Part shown: positions 12,001 through 22,799 of the stretch, one piece after another
Layout of the letters: each line of letters begins with the position of its first letter
Numbering within the stretch: position 1 is the first letter of the stretch
Made by a program: the position numbers and the translations under genes
NCBI GenBank assembly: GCA_949987565.1
Contig: OX465110.1
Coordinates: 9,818,556 to 9,882,555 of the forward strand
Direction of reading: 5' to 3'
Origin: Luidia sarsii
Lineage: Eukaryota > Echinodermata > Asteroidea > Paxillosida > Luidiidae
Length of the DNA: 64,000 nt
Notes under the pieces: model-generated
Told to the model about the DNA's origin: nothing
What the model saw: only the letters and a program-made list of their open reading frames with translations
Databases searched by the model: none

Positions 12001-15000
12001 GGGTAGGGATGGCATGGAGATGGGGTAGGGAAGACATGGAGATGGGGTAGGGATGACATGGAGATGGGGAAGGGATGGCATGGAGATGGGTAGGGATGGC
12101 ATGGAGATGGGGTAGGGATGGCATGGAGATGGGGGAGGGATGGCATGGAGATGGGGTAGGGATGGCATGGAGATGGGGAAGGGATGGCATGGAGATGGGG
12201 TAGGGATGATATTGAGATGGGGTAGGGATGGCATGGAGATGGGGTAGGGATGATATTGAGATGGGGAAGGGATGGCATGGAGATGGGGTAGGGATGATAT
12301 TGAGATGGGGTAGGGATGGCATGGAGATGGGATAGGGATGGCATGGAGATGGGGAAGGGATGGCATGGAGATGGGGTAGGGATGGCATGGAGATGGGTAG
12401 GGATGGCATGGAGATGGGGAAGGGATGGCATGGAGATGGGGTAGGGATGGCATGGAGATGGGGTAGGGATGGCATGGAGATGGGGCAGGGATGGGGTGGA
12501 GATGGGGTAGGGATGGCATGGAGATGGGGAGGGGATGGCATGGAGATGCGGTGGGGATGGCATGGAGATGGGGTAGGGATGGCATGGAGATGGGGCAGGG
12601 ATGGGGTGGAGATGGGGTAGGGATGGCATGGAGATGGGGAGGGGATGGCATGGAGATGGGGTAGGGATGGCATGGAGATGGGGTAGGGATGGCATGGAGA
12701 TGGGGCAGGGATGGCATGGAGATGGGGAAGGGATGGCATGGAGATGGGGTAGGGATGGCATGGAGATGGGGTAGGGATGGCATGGAGATGGGGCAGTGAT
12801 GGCATGGAGATGGGGGAGGGATGGCATGGAGATGGGGAAGGGATAGCATGGAGATGGGGAAGGGATGGCATGGAGATGGGGTGGGGATGGCATGGAGATG
12901 GGGTAGTGATGGCATGGAGATGGGGGAGGGATGGCATGGAGATGGGGTAGGGATGGCATGGAGATGGGGAAGGGATGGCATGGAGATGGGGCAGTGATGG
13001 CATGGAGATGGGGTAGGGATGGCATGGAGATGGGGCAGTGATGGCATGGAGATGGGGGAGGGATGGCATGGAGATGGGGTAGGGATGGCATGGAGATGGG
13101 GTAGTGATGGCATGGAGATGGGGTGGGGATGGCATGGAGATGGGGTAGGGATGGCATGGAGATGGGGTAGTGATGGCATGGAGATGGGGTGGGGATGGCA
13201 TGGAGATGGGGTAGGGATGACATGGAGATGGGGTAGGGATGGCATGGAGATGGGGTAGGGATGGCATGGAGATGGGGTAGGGATGGCATGGAGATGGGGT
13301 AGGGATGGCATGGAGATGGGGAAGGGATGGCATGGAGATGGGGTAGGGATGGCATGGAGATGGGGCAGTGATGGCATGGAGATGGGGGAGGGATGGCATG
13401 GAGATGGAGTAAGGATGGCATGGAGATGGGGTAGGGATGGCATGGAGATGGGGTAGGGATGGCATGGAGATGGGGTAGGGATGGCATGGAGATGGGGCAG
13501 TGATGGCATGGAGATGGGGTAGGGGTGGCATGGAGATGGGGTAGGGATGGCATGGAGATGGGGTAGGGATGGCATGGAGATGGGGTAGGGATGGCATGGA
13601 GATGGGGCAGGGATGGCATGGAGATGGGGATGGTGTGGCATGGAGATGGGGTAGGGATGGCATGGAGATGGGGTAGGGATGGCATGGAGATGGGGTAGGG
13701 ATGACATGGAGATGGGGTAGGGATGGCATGGAGATGGGGTAGGGATGACATGGAGATGGGGAAGGGATGGCATGGAGATGGGGTAGGGATGGCATGGAGA
13801 TGGGGCAGTGATGGCATGGAGATGGGGGAGGGATGGCATGGAGATGGGGTAGGGATGGCATGGAGATGGGGTAGGGATGACATGGAGATGGGGAAGGGAT
13901 GGCATGGGGAAGGGATGGCATGGAGATGGGTAGGGATGGCATGGAGATGGGGTCGGGATGGCATGGAGATGGGGTAGGGATGGCATGGAGATGGGGGAGG
14001 GATGGCATGGAGATGGGGGAGGGATGACATGGAGATGGGGTAGGGATGACATGGAGATGGGGTAGGGATGACATGGAGATGGGGAAGGGATGGCATGGGG
14101 AAGGGATGGCATGGAGATGGGGTCGGGATGGCATGGAGATGGGGGAGGGATGGCATGGAGATGGGGTAGGGATGGCATGGAGATGGGGTAGGGATGGCAT
14201 GGAGATGAGGAAGGGATGGCATGGAGATGGGGTAGGGATGGCATGGAGATGGGGTAGGGAAGACATGGAGATGGGGTAGGGATGACATGGAGATGGGGAA
14301 GGGATGGCATGGAGATGGGTAGGGATGGCATGGAGATGGGGTAGGGATGGCATGGAGATGGGGGAGGGATGGCATGGAGATGGGGTAGGGATGGCATGGA
14401 GATGGGGAAGGGATGGCATGGAGATGGGGTAGGGATGATATTGAGATGGGGTAGGGATGGCATGGAGATGGGGTAGGGATGATATTGAGATGGGGAAGGG
14501 ATGGCATGGAGATGGGGTAGGGATGATATTGAGATGGGGTAGGGATGGCATGGAGATGGGATAGGGATGGCATGGAGATGGGGAAGGGATGGCATGGAGA
14601 TGGGGTAGGGATGGCATGGAGATGGGTAGGGATGGCATGGAGATGGGGAAGGGATGGCATGGAGATGGGGTAGGGATGGCATGGAGATGGGGTAGGGATG
14701 GCATGGAGATGGGGCAGGGATGGGGTGGAGATGGGGTAGGGATGGCATGGAGATGGGGAGGGGATGGCATGGAGATGCGGTGGGGATGGCATGGAGATGG
14801 GGTAGGGATGGCATGGAGATGGGGCAGGGATGGGGTGGAGATGGGGTAGGGATGGCATGGAGATGGGGAGGGGATGGCATGGAGATGGGGTAGGGATGGC
14901 ATGGAGATGGGGTAGGGATGGCATGGAGATGGGGCAGGGATGGCATGGAGATGGGGAAGGGATGGCATGGAGATGGGGTAGGGATGGCATGGAGATGGGG

Positions 15001-18000
15001 TAGGGATGGCATGGAGATGGGGCAGTGATGGCATGGAGATGGGGGAGGGATGGCATGGAGATGGGGTAGGGATGGCATGGAGATGGGGTAGTGATGGCAT
15101 GGAGATGGGGTGGGGATGGCATGGAGATGGGGTAGGGATGGCATGGAGATGGGGTAGGGATGGCATGGAGATGGGGTAGGGATGGCATGGAGATGGGGTA
15201 GGGATGACATGGAGATGGGGTAGGGATGGCATGGAGATGGGGTAGGGATGGCATGGAGATGGGGTAGGGATGGCATGGAGATGGGGTAGGGATGGCATGG
15301 AGATGGGGAAGGGATGGCATGGAGATGGGGAAGGGATGGCATGGAGATGGGGCAGTGATGGCATGGAGATGGGGGAGGGATGGCATGGAGATGGAGTAAG
15401 GATGGCATGGAGATGGGGTAGGGATGGCATGGAGATGGGGGAGGGATGGCATGGAGATGGGGTAGGGATGGCATAGGGATGGCATGGAGATGGGGCAGTG
15501 ATGGCATGTAGATGGGGCAGTGATGGCATGGAGATGGGGTAGGGATGGCATGGAGATGGGGTAGGGATGGCGTGGAGATGGGGTAGGGATGGCATGGAGA
15601 TGGGGTAGGGATGGCATGGAGATGGGGTAGGGATGGCATGGAGATGGGGTAGGGATGGCATGGAGATGGGGTAGGGATTGCATGGAGATGGGGGAGGGAT
15701 GGCATGGAGATGGGGTAGGGATGGCATGGAGATGGGGTAGGGGTGGCATGGAGATGGGGTAGGGATGGCATGGAGATGGGGTAGGGATGGCATGGAGATG
15801 GGGTAGGGATGGCATGGAGATGGGGCAGGGATGGCATGGAGATGGGGATGGTGTGGCATGGAGATGGGGTAGGGATGGCATGGAGATGGGGTAGGGATGG
15901 CATGGAGATGGGGTAGGGATGACATGGAGATGGGGTAGGGATGGCATGGAGATGGGGTAGGGATGACATGGAGATGGGGAAGGGATGGCATGGAGATGGG
16001 GTAGGGATGGCATGGAGATGGGGCAGTGATGGCATGGAGATGGGGGAGGGATGGCATGGAGATGGGGTAGGGATGGCATGGAGATGGGGTAGGGATGACA
16101 TGGAGATGGGGAAGGGATGGCATGGGGAAGGGATGGCATGGAGATGGGTAGGGATGGCATGGAGATGGGGTCGGGATGGCATGGAGATGGGGTAGGGATG
16201 GCATGGAGATGGGGGAGGGATGGCATGGAGATGGGGTAGGGATGACATGGAGATGGGGTAGGGATGACATGGAGATGGGGTAGGGATGACATGGAGATGG
16301 GGAAGGGATGGCATGGGGAAGGGATGGCATGGAGATGGGGTCGGGATGGCATGGAGATGGGGGAGGGATGGCATGGAGATGGGGTAGGGATGGCATGGAG
16401 ATGGGGTAGGGATGGCATGGAGATGAGGAAGGGATGGCATGGAGATGGGGTAGGGATGGCATGGAGATGGGGTAGGGAAGACATGGAGATGGGGTAGGGA
16501 TGACATGGAGATGGGGAAGGGATGGCATGGAGATGGGTAGGGATGGCATGGAGATGGGGTAGGGATGGCATGGAGATGGGGGAGGGATGGCATGGAGATG
16601 GGGTAGGGATGGCATGGAGATGGGGAAGGGATGGCATGGAGATGGGGTAGGGATGATATTGAGATGGGGTAGGGATGGCATGGAGATGGGGTAGGGATGA
16701 TATTGAGATGGGGAAGGGATGGCATGGAGATGGGGTAGGGATGATATTGAGATGGGGTAGGGATGGCATGGAGATGGGGTAGGGATGGCATGGAGATGGG
16801 GAAGGGATGGCATGGAGATGGGGTAGGGATGGCATGGAGATGGGTAGGGATGGCATGGAGATGGGGAAGGGATGGCATGGAGATGGGGTAGGGATGGCAT
16901 GGAGATGGGGTAGGGATGGCATGGAGATGGGGCAGGGATGGGGTGGAGATGGGGTAGGGATGGCATGGAGATGGGGAGGGGATGGCATGGAGATGCGGTG
17001 GGGATGGCATGGAGATGGGGTAGGGATGGCATGGAGATGGGGTAGGGATGGCATGGAGATGGGGTAGGGATGGCGTGGAGATGGGGTAGGGATGGCATGG
17101 AGATGGGGAGGGGATGGCATGGAGATGGGGTAGGGATGGCATGGAGATGGGGCAGGGATGGCATGGAGATGGGGAAGGGATGGCATGGAGATGGGGTAGG
17201 GATGGCATGGAGATGGGGTAGGGATGGCATGGAGATGGGGCAGGGATGGCATGGAGATGGGGAAGGGATGGCATGGAGATGGGGTAGGGATGGCATGGAG
17301 ATGGGGTAGGGATGGCATGGAGATGGGGAAGGGATGGCATGGAGATGGGGTAGGGATGGCATGGAGATGGGGTAGGGATGGCATGGAGATGGGGTAGGGA
17401 TGATATTGAGATGGGGAAGGGATGGCATGGAGATGGGGTAGGGATGGCATGGAGATGGGGAAGGGATGGCATGGAGATGGGGTAGGGATGGCGTGGAGAT
17501 GGGGCAGGGATGGCGTGGAGATGGGGTAGGGATGGCGTGGAGATGGGGAAGGGATGGCATGGAGATGGGGTAGGGATGGCATGGAGATGGGGTAGGGATG
17601 GCATGGAGATGGGGAAGGGATGGCATGGAGATGGGGCAGGGATGGCATGGAGATGGGGCAGGGATGGCGTGGAGATGGGGTAGGGATGGCATGGAGATGG
17701 GGAAGGGATGGCGTGGAGATGGGGTAGGGATGGCGTGGAGATGGGGTAGGGATGGCATGGAGATGGGGAGGGGATGGCATGGAGATGGGGTAGGGATGGC
17801 ATGGAGATGGGGCAGGGATGGCATGGAGATGGGGCAGGGATGGCATGGAGATGGGGCAGGGATGGCATGGAGATGGGGTAGGGATGGCATGGAGATGGGG
17901 TAGGGATGGCATGGAGATGGGGAGGGGATGGCATGGAGATGGGGTAGGGATGGCATGGAGATGGGGTAGGGATGGCATGGAGATGGGGTAGGGATGGCAT

Positions 18001-18407
18001 GGAGATGGGGTAGGGATGGCATGGAGATGGGGAAGGGATGGCATGGAGATGGGGAAGGGATGGCATGGAGATGGGGTAGGGATGGCATGGAGATGGGGTA
18101 GGGATGGCATGGAGATGGGGTAGGGATGGCATGGAGATGGGGCAGTGATGGCATGGAGATGGGGGAGGGATGGCATGGAGATGGGGCAGTGATGGCATGG
18201 AGATGGGGTCGGGATGGCATGGAGATGGGGTAGGGATGGCATGGAGATGGGGAAGGGATGGCATGGAGATGGGGTAGGGATGGCATGGAGATGGGGAAGG
18301 GATGGCATGGAGATGGGGTAGGGATGGCATGGAGATGGGGTAGGGATGGCATGGAGATGGGGTAGGGATGGTATGGAGATGGGGTAGGGATGACATGGAG
18401 ATGGGGC
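9031..18407. repeat. 22-bp minisatellite, about 426 copies
   Basis: Tandem copies of GGGATGGCATGGAGATGGGG plus TA or a variant dinucleotide (AA, CA, GA, TG, TC). The unit length is not a multiple of three and its complement contains no stop in any frame, so all three minus-strand frames stay open for about 3,100 codons. Higher-order structure is visible: a block with the same variant order starts near 11494, 13723 and 15941 (period about 2.2 kb). Variants such as ATGATATTGAGATGG mark equivalent positions in the blocks. The array lies inside a twsg1 intron, and the + (sense) strand is strongly G-rich. Confidence 0.96.
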
Positions 18408-18498
18408 AGCTTTTTAAAATTGAGAAATAGGTGCAAAAAAGACTGATAATGCTATGTTGTCAATGAGTATACTTTATGTACAGTATACGTGTGAGTTA

Positions 18499-19107
18499 AG
18501 CCGTGTCCGCACTGGACTTATTTTTTACTAAGCATGTGGGTAACATTCCAATGGGCAAATCTTTCCGGCATCCGCACTTGGACTTTTCGACTCGGATAAA
18601 CTAACCGAGACAATCGGTAAAACTAACCGACTCGTGTACATGTATGTGTACTCTACATGTGTAGGTACACAAACACGTTGTTACCCTGCGCCCGCACGAG
18701 TCTTGCATACAGTAACGTAACGTGCGGGGTGCCGGATGTGGTTTTTTACCGAGTCGTTTACCGAGACGTCGTGTCCGGATTGGACTTATCGACTCGGTCA
18801 AACTGACCTGGTCAATTTAACCGGGCAGAAGTTGGTCGGTTAAACTACCCACTGGAGTCGGGTAAGTTACCTGGGAGGAAAACTTCCTGGGCTGTCCGCA
18901 CTGGACTTAAAATGGTCAATTTACCCATTTGCTCGGTTAGTTTACCCATTTTAAGTCCAGTGCGGACGCGGCTTTAAACTACCCACTGGAGTCGGGTAAG
19001 TTACCTGGGAGGAAAACTTCCTGGGCTGTCCGCACTGGACTTAAAATGGTCAATTTACCCATTTGCTCGGTTAGTTTACCCATTTTAAGTCCAGTGCGGA
19101 CGCGGCT
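18499..19107. mobile_element. Harbinger-like MITE
   Basis: Inverted ends AGCCGTGTCCGCACTGGACT and, inward from the right, AGCCGCGTCCGCACTGGACT are flanked by TTA (18496-18498 and 19108-19110), a 3-bp TWA duplication typical of PIF/Harbinger. The interior is full of further inverted copies of the CCGCACTGGACTTAAAATGG motif and of CTCGGTTAGTTTACC. No coding capacity. Its right end lies 29 bp before the last twsg1 exon. Confidence 0.6.
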
Positions 19108-19108
19108 T
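18841..19108. repeat. 134-bp tandem duplication
   Basis: Two copies, at 18841-18974 and 18975-19108, with no difference that I can see. Each carries an internal palindrome (CCGCACTGGACTTAAAATGG and its inverse). A recent duplication of the right end of the MITE. Confidence 0.9.
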
Positions 19109-19136
19109 TAGTGTGGCTTTGTATTTGTTTTTGCAG

Positions 19137-19444
19137 GAATACCAGCAGTGTTTGAGGAATCCTCTATGCCATCCAGTATCAATTCTACAGGCAGTGATGA
19201 GTGCATGGTGGCATACATGCATGACTGTACCTCCCTAGAAAAATGTCAGACCACTTGTCGCTCAATGGGTGCAGCAAAGCAGCGCTGGTTCCATAACGGT
19301 TGCTGTGAGTGTGTCGGTGAAGCCTGCCTGAACTATGGTAGAAATGAGCCATTGTGCAAGGAATGTGGGCCTGAGGAAGAGGAAGGTGCAGAGTCTGTTA
19401 GGGGCTCAGATATGCTTGGCAAAACCTCTTTTCCTAACTATTAG
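19137..19444 (+). CDS. twsg1: Twisted gastrulation, last exon
   Basis: Acceptor TTTGTTTTTGCAG; reads in phase with the exon ending at 8961 and stops with TAG at 19442. It encodes 101 complete codons. The C-terminal cysteine-rich domain is clear: CMVAYMHDC, then CQTTC, then RWFHNGCCECVG, then CLNYG and CKECG, spaced as in vertebrate TWSG1 (RWFHNACCECIG and CIDYG). Vertebrate proteins end about at the last Cys pair. This one carries about 25 more residues, beginning PEEEEGAE, an acidic tail. The product should act extracellularly with BMP and chordin. Identification is by recall of the family, not by search. Confidence 0.92.
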
Positions 19445-20777
19445 GTGATGGCCATACCCTAGGCAGAACTTGTCGTCTAGTGTTTCAATGAAGTTTTTTT
19501 GTTTTATCTGTTTATTATTACTACTGCCATATGTTATAAAGTTGTTATTATGTAAAAATTGTCATGACATAATACTTGTGTCTAATGGTTGGATACTGAT
19601 AACTTGAAAACCCTCACTAGGTTTGCTTAATCACCTCTATGTTCACATTTTAGATTAACTAATTGACCTATCATTAATTTTTCATTATTTTTCCAGTTTG
19701 TCAATGTTGTGACACCCTTTATTGTGTCACTTGATTTTACTGCTAACCTGGAACGTAACCTGGTAAATATAGCTCTCTAAAATATGTTTAATTAGCCAAC
19801 TACAGGCAAATCAAATGCACTTGAAGTGAACATCAAATAAAAGAACAAATGGTATTTTTTCTACATACAACATATATTTCATCATTTTACATTCATATAC
19901 CGGTATATTTAAGTAAACTTTAAAAAGATTCTGTGATGGGATGTTGGTTCTCATCAGCATAATCAACATCTTTAAACCATGGAAAAATACAATGTTAGAA
20001 GTAGAACAGATATATGTACTTACATAGATTCATACTATACATTTACATTCTACTAACCTCTTCAATTCTATAGTTTAAATGCTTTGTAATCTAATCCGTA
20101 GGTGGCAGATATTCTTATTCAAAATTTTAACTGCCGTTTATCTTAAAGGATCACACCACTATTTTTTGTTCAGGTGACAGCATTGTGGGGATCACACAAA
20201 ATGGATGCAGAAATATCTTTTAAATGGTCCATTAAAACATTTCACCAGGTATTGAACCCCATCCCCCAGGAATGTCATGCTAGCAATGCCACCAAAACAA
20301 ATAATATGTCACATCAAAAGTATATGTACATGCATACACAATCATGAAAAATTACCTGATACATTATGCTTATGGCCCAATCACTAATAACATGTCCAGA
20401 TGTGTGCATCCTCATAGTTGCTACAGAAAGGTGCATGTTCATGCATTGCCTGTGAGAACTGTTCATAAATGTTAATGGGCCTTTTGCTCTGTTTTAAATA
20501 TCATCTTTATTCATGTGTGTATGTGCTGGCATTATGGTAGGGTTGTGCTGGTAAGTAGTCATTTCATTTGTCTGTTGTTGACTGCAACTGTTATGACCAT
20601 GTGGCTGCGCATTAATCCTATGCAAGAAAACAAGCATGGTCATGTTATTTGGGAGAATCGGGTAGTGTCTGGTCATTTTTCAAAGTGGGAAGACTCATAT
20701 TTCAAGACTACATGCATGTCCAATGACTGTCATATTTTATAACTAGGTGTCTGATGATCCAAATGAAGAAAGTGCTT
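19445..20777 (+). other. twsg1 3' UTR and downstream flank
   Basis: AT-rich, with no convincing ORF. AATAAA at 19836-19841 is a candidate poly(A) signal about 390 bp after the stop, so the proximal part is probably 3' UTR. The remainder is unremarkable. Confidence 0.4.
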
Positions 20778-20781
20778 TTAA

Positions 20782-21466
20782 CCACTTGGCGCCGGGGGGT
20801 TTTTCAGCGCTGATGACCGCTATACGGGGGTTTATGAACAATGCATCATTTTCAAATCTCGCTAAAACAATCGGAACAAATTACTAATCTGATAAGAGTA
20901 TACTATGGGTACAAGAGAGTAAAACCTGACACAATTCGGACGTCATTGTGGCTTTTGTCAAGAGATTATCCGTTCGAAAAAGGGACCTTTGTGCATCGTC
21001 AATGGACCGTAACGGACGTGTGTGTGTGCGTGCTTGTACGCTGCTGACAATCCCTGACCGCAGACTCCAGCCTCCACTCCAGGCAGTCAAATCTTCGAGT
21101 TGGTCGGCCACAAACGAGCGTACAGATTATGGTAAAGAATGTGGGGGGAATTCCAATGCCAGACCGACGACCGTTGGGCTGTGTGGCATGCAAAGACAAT
21201 GTCCCCCGCGTGCTTTCAGCTGCAGCGCAGTATCCCTTGATCCTCCACAGTAAAAGTCCAACAATTGCACAATTACTGCTGCTAATCTTGCAATTCTTGT
21301 GGCAACTTGCCTCAAAAAGGGTCTTTGTACTGATTCGTATTGCTTTGTTCTAAGCTGAAAAGAGTATTTGTTTAGAATGTGGACAATAGTGGTGCCCGGA
21401 TTCGGAGGGCCCCGTTACATAGGCAATCAAATTGACCTACGATTCGGAGGTCCCGGCGCGAAGTGG
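20782..21466 (+). mobile_element. piggyBac-type MITE, copy P1
   Basis: A 685-bp element between TTAA at 20778-20781 and 21467-21470. Ends: CCACTTGGCGCCGGGG and, inward from the right, CCACTTCGCGCCGGGA. The same ends occur on the copy with a piggyBac transposase remnant at 32851-34897. The interior is shared with P2 and P5. ORFs of 60-100 codons on both strands recur in every copy and look like shadows, not genes. Confidence 0.85.
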
Positions 21467-21500
21467 TTAAAGAAAGGGATCATTATTATTGATGAGACTT

Positions 21501-21596
21501 AAGGCTTTGCATGGTGGGTGAATCAATATAAGAAGGTTTGCGGTGACACCATGTATCAGGTCTCTTAAAGGAAGAGGTTTGGTTCTGAAAAGAATA
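21501..21596 (+). repeat. Fragment of a Penelope-associated terminal repeat
   Basis: Shares GCATGGTGGGTGAATC, AAGGTTTGCGGTGA, CACCATGTATCAGGTCTC and GGTTCTGAAAAGAA with the palindrome at 47172-47407 and its flank. It ends in an ATT microsatellite. The ribozyme-like core is missing. Confidence 0.5.
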
Positions 21597-22388
21597 TTAT
21601 TATTATTATTTCAGATCTACTGTATTGTGCCATGTGAAAGTCATAGCAACAACATTTTTTGCTTCATAGCTCCCCCTGTCAAGACTATCAACTCATGTAA
21701 ACGTTATTCAGCTCACAAGGCAATTATATAACATATTGTATGTAGCACATTTGGGATATAATTCCATCTGCAGAAATATGTGACTGCTTAATCCTGCATG
21801 TCCTTGACTAAAAAGGTCAATGTTGATACAAAGCCTTAAGTGTCACATAGGCCAACCTTCCAACATTTTTACCATTTTTAAGTAAGCAATTGGTTTGTAG
21901 ACTGCCTTAGCTTTGTCCTGTTCTCAAGCTCACAATATAATCTCATGTAGAAATAAACCTTTTTGTATAATTAGATTGTACACCTTGTTTTAAAAAATGA
22001 ATGTACGTGTATATTGTAGGGTAGATCGGGTGCTTTAAATAAAATAGAAACAAAATTGTACAGCAAGATTTGAAACAGCATTATCATTGTCAGGTTGCAT
22101 TTTATTACATGTATCATGCTGCATTTTTCTTGAACTTTACAAAGGAAATGGCTTTGGGATGTAAATTAGCCATAAACACTGTACATCAATACTGATTACA
22201 TTGATTGAATTTACTCTCTTCACAACGATATACTATTATAGTGCAAACTTTTAAAATGAATTCTTGTCCATATCATTCCCATTTGATATCCAACATATTG
22301 TCGGACATAAACAATTGCCTTTTCCCCTTTCCAATGAAATGACTTCAAGCATGAGTGCTACATATAAATTAATGTCAGCCCAATAAAT
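21597..22388. other. AT-rich intergenic sequence
   Basis: I see no exon, RNA gene or repeat boundary that I can support here. Confidence 0.5.
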
Positions 22389-22795
22389 GTGACCCGGCAG
22401 AGCATAATGGGGAATAACACCCACTTTCGAGATTTTGAGATTTTTTTAATGATGTGAAAGAGTATACCATTAGCTTTCAAATGATATCAAAATTATTTCC
22501 GTGTGAACTTTGTTGCAAATAGTACAAGGGGACTTCGCGTGTTCGTTTGGTACCAGACACATAGCAGTGCCATTCTAACTCCTTGAAAGCGGCCATTCAA
22601 AAAGGCAGGAACTTTACATTTTCATGAAAACAGTACGCAAACACTCGTTTTTCAACATTTAGTGACGGATTTCGGAAAAATCCTTTGGACATAATATCCT
22701 CCAATACATTAACTTTCCGAAAATACAAACAAACAAAATTATTTTTTTATCGAATTGAGGCGTGGGATATTCCTCATGTCGCTGTGCCGGGTCAC
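22389..22795. mobile_element. 407-bp MITE with GTGACCCGGCA ends
   Basis: Inverted ends GTGACCCGGCA / TGCCGGGTCAC, flanked by AAAT on both sides (22385-22388, 22796-22799). A neighbouring T/A can be assigned to either the end or the flank, so the true duplication length is uncertain. Non-coding; superfamily not assigned. Confidence 0.6.
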
Positions 22796-22799
22796 AAAT

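Noticed and set aside
9210..17903. Many + strand ORFs of 64-109 codons with MAWRWG repeats.
   Set aside because: By-products of the same minisatellite, with stops set by unit variants; no start or splice context.
8936..18436. Three overlapping minus-strand ORFs of about 3,100-3,166 codons, apparently a giant His/Pro/Ser-rich protein.
   Set aside because: They exist in all three frames at once because the 22-bp unit lacks stops. They sit in the twsg1 intron on the opposite strand, and the ends read into the complement of the twsg1 exon.
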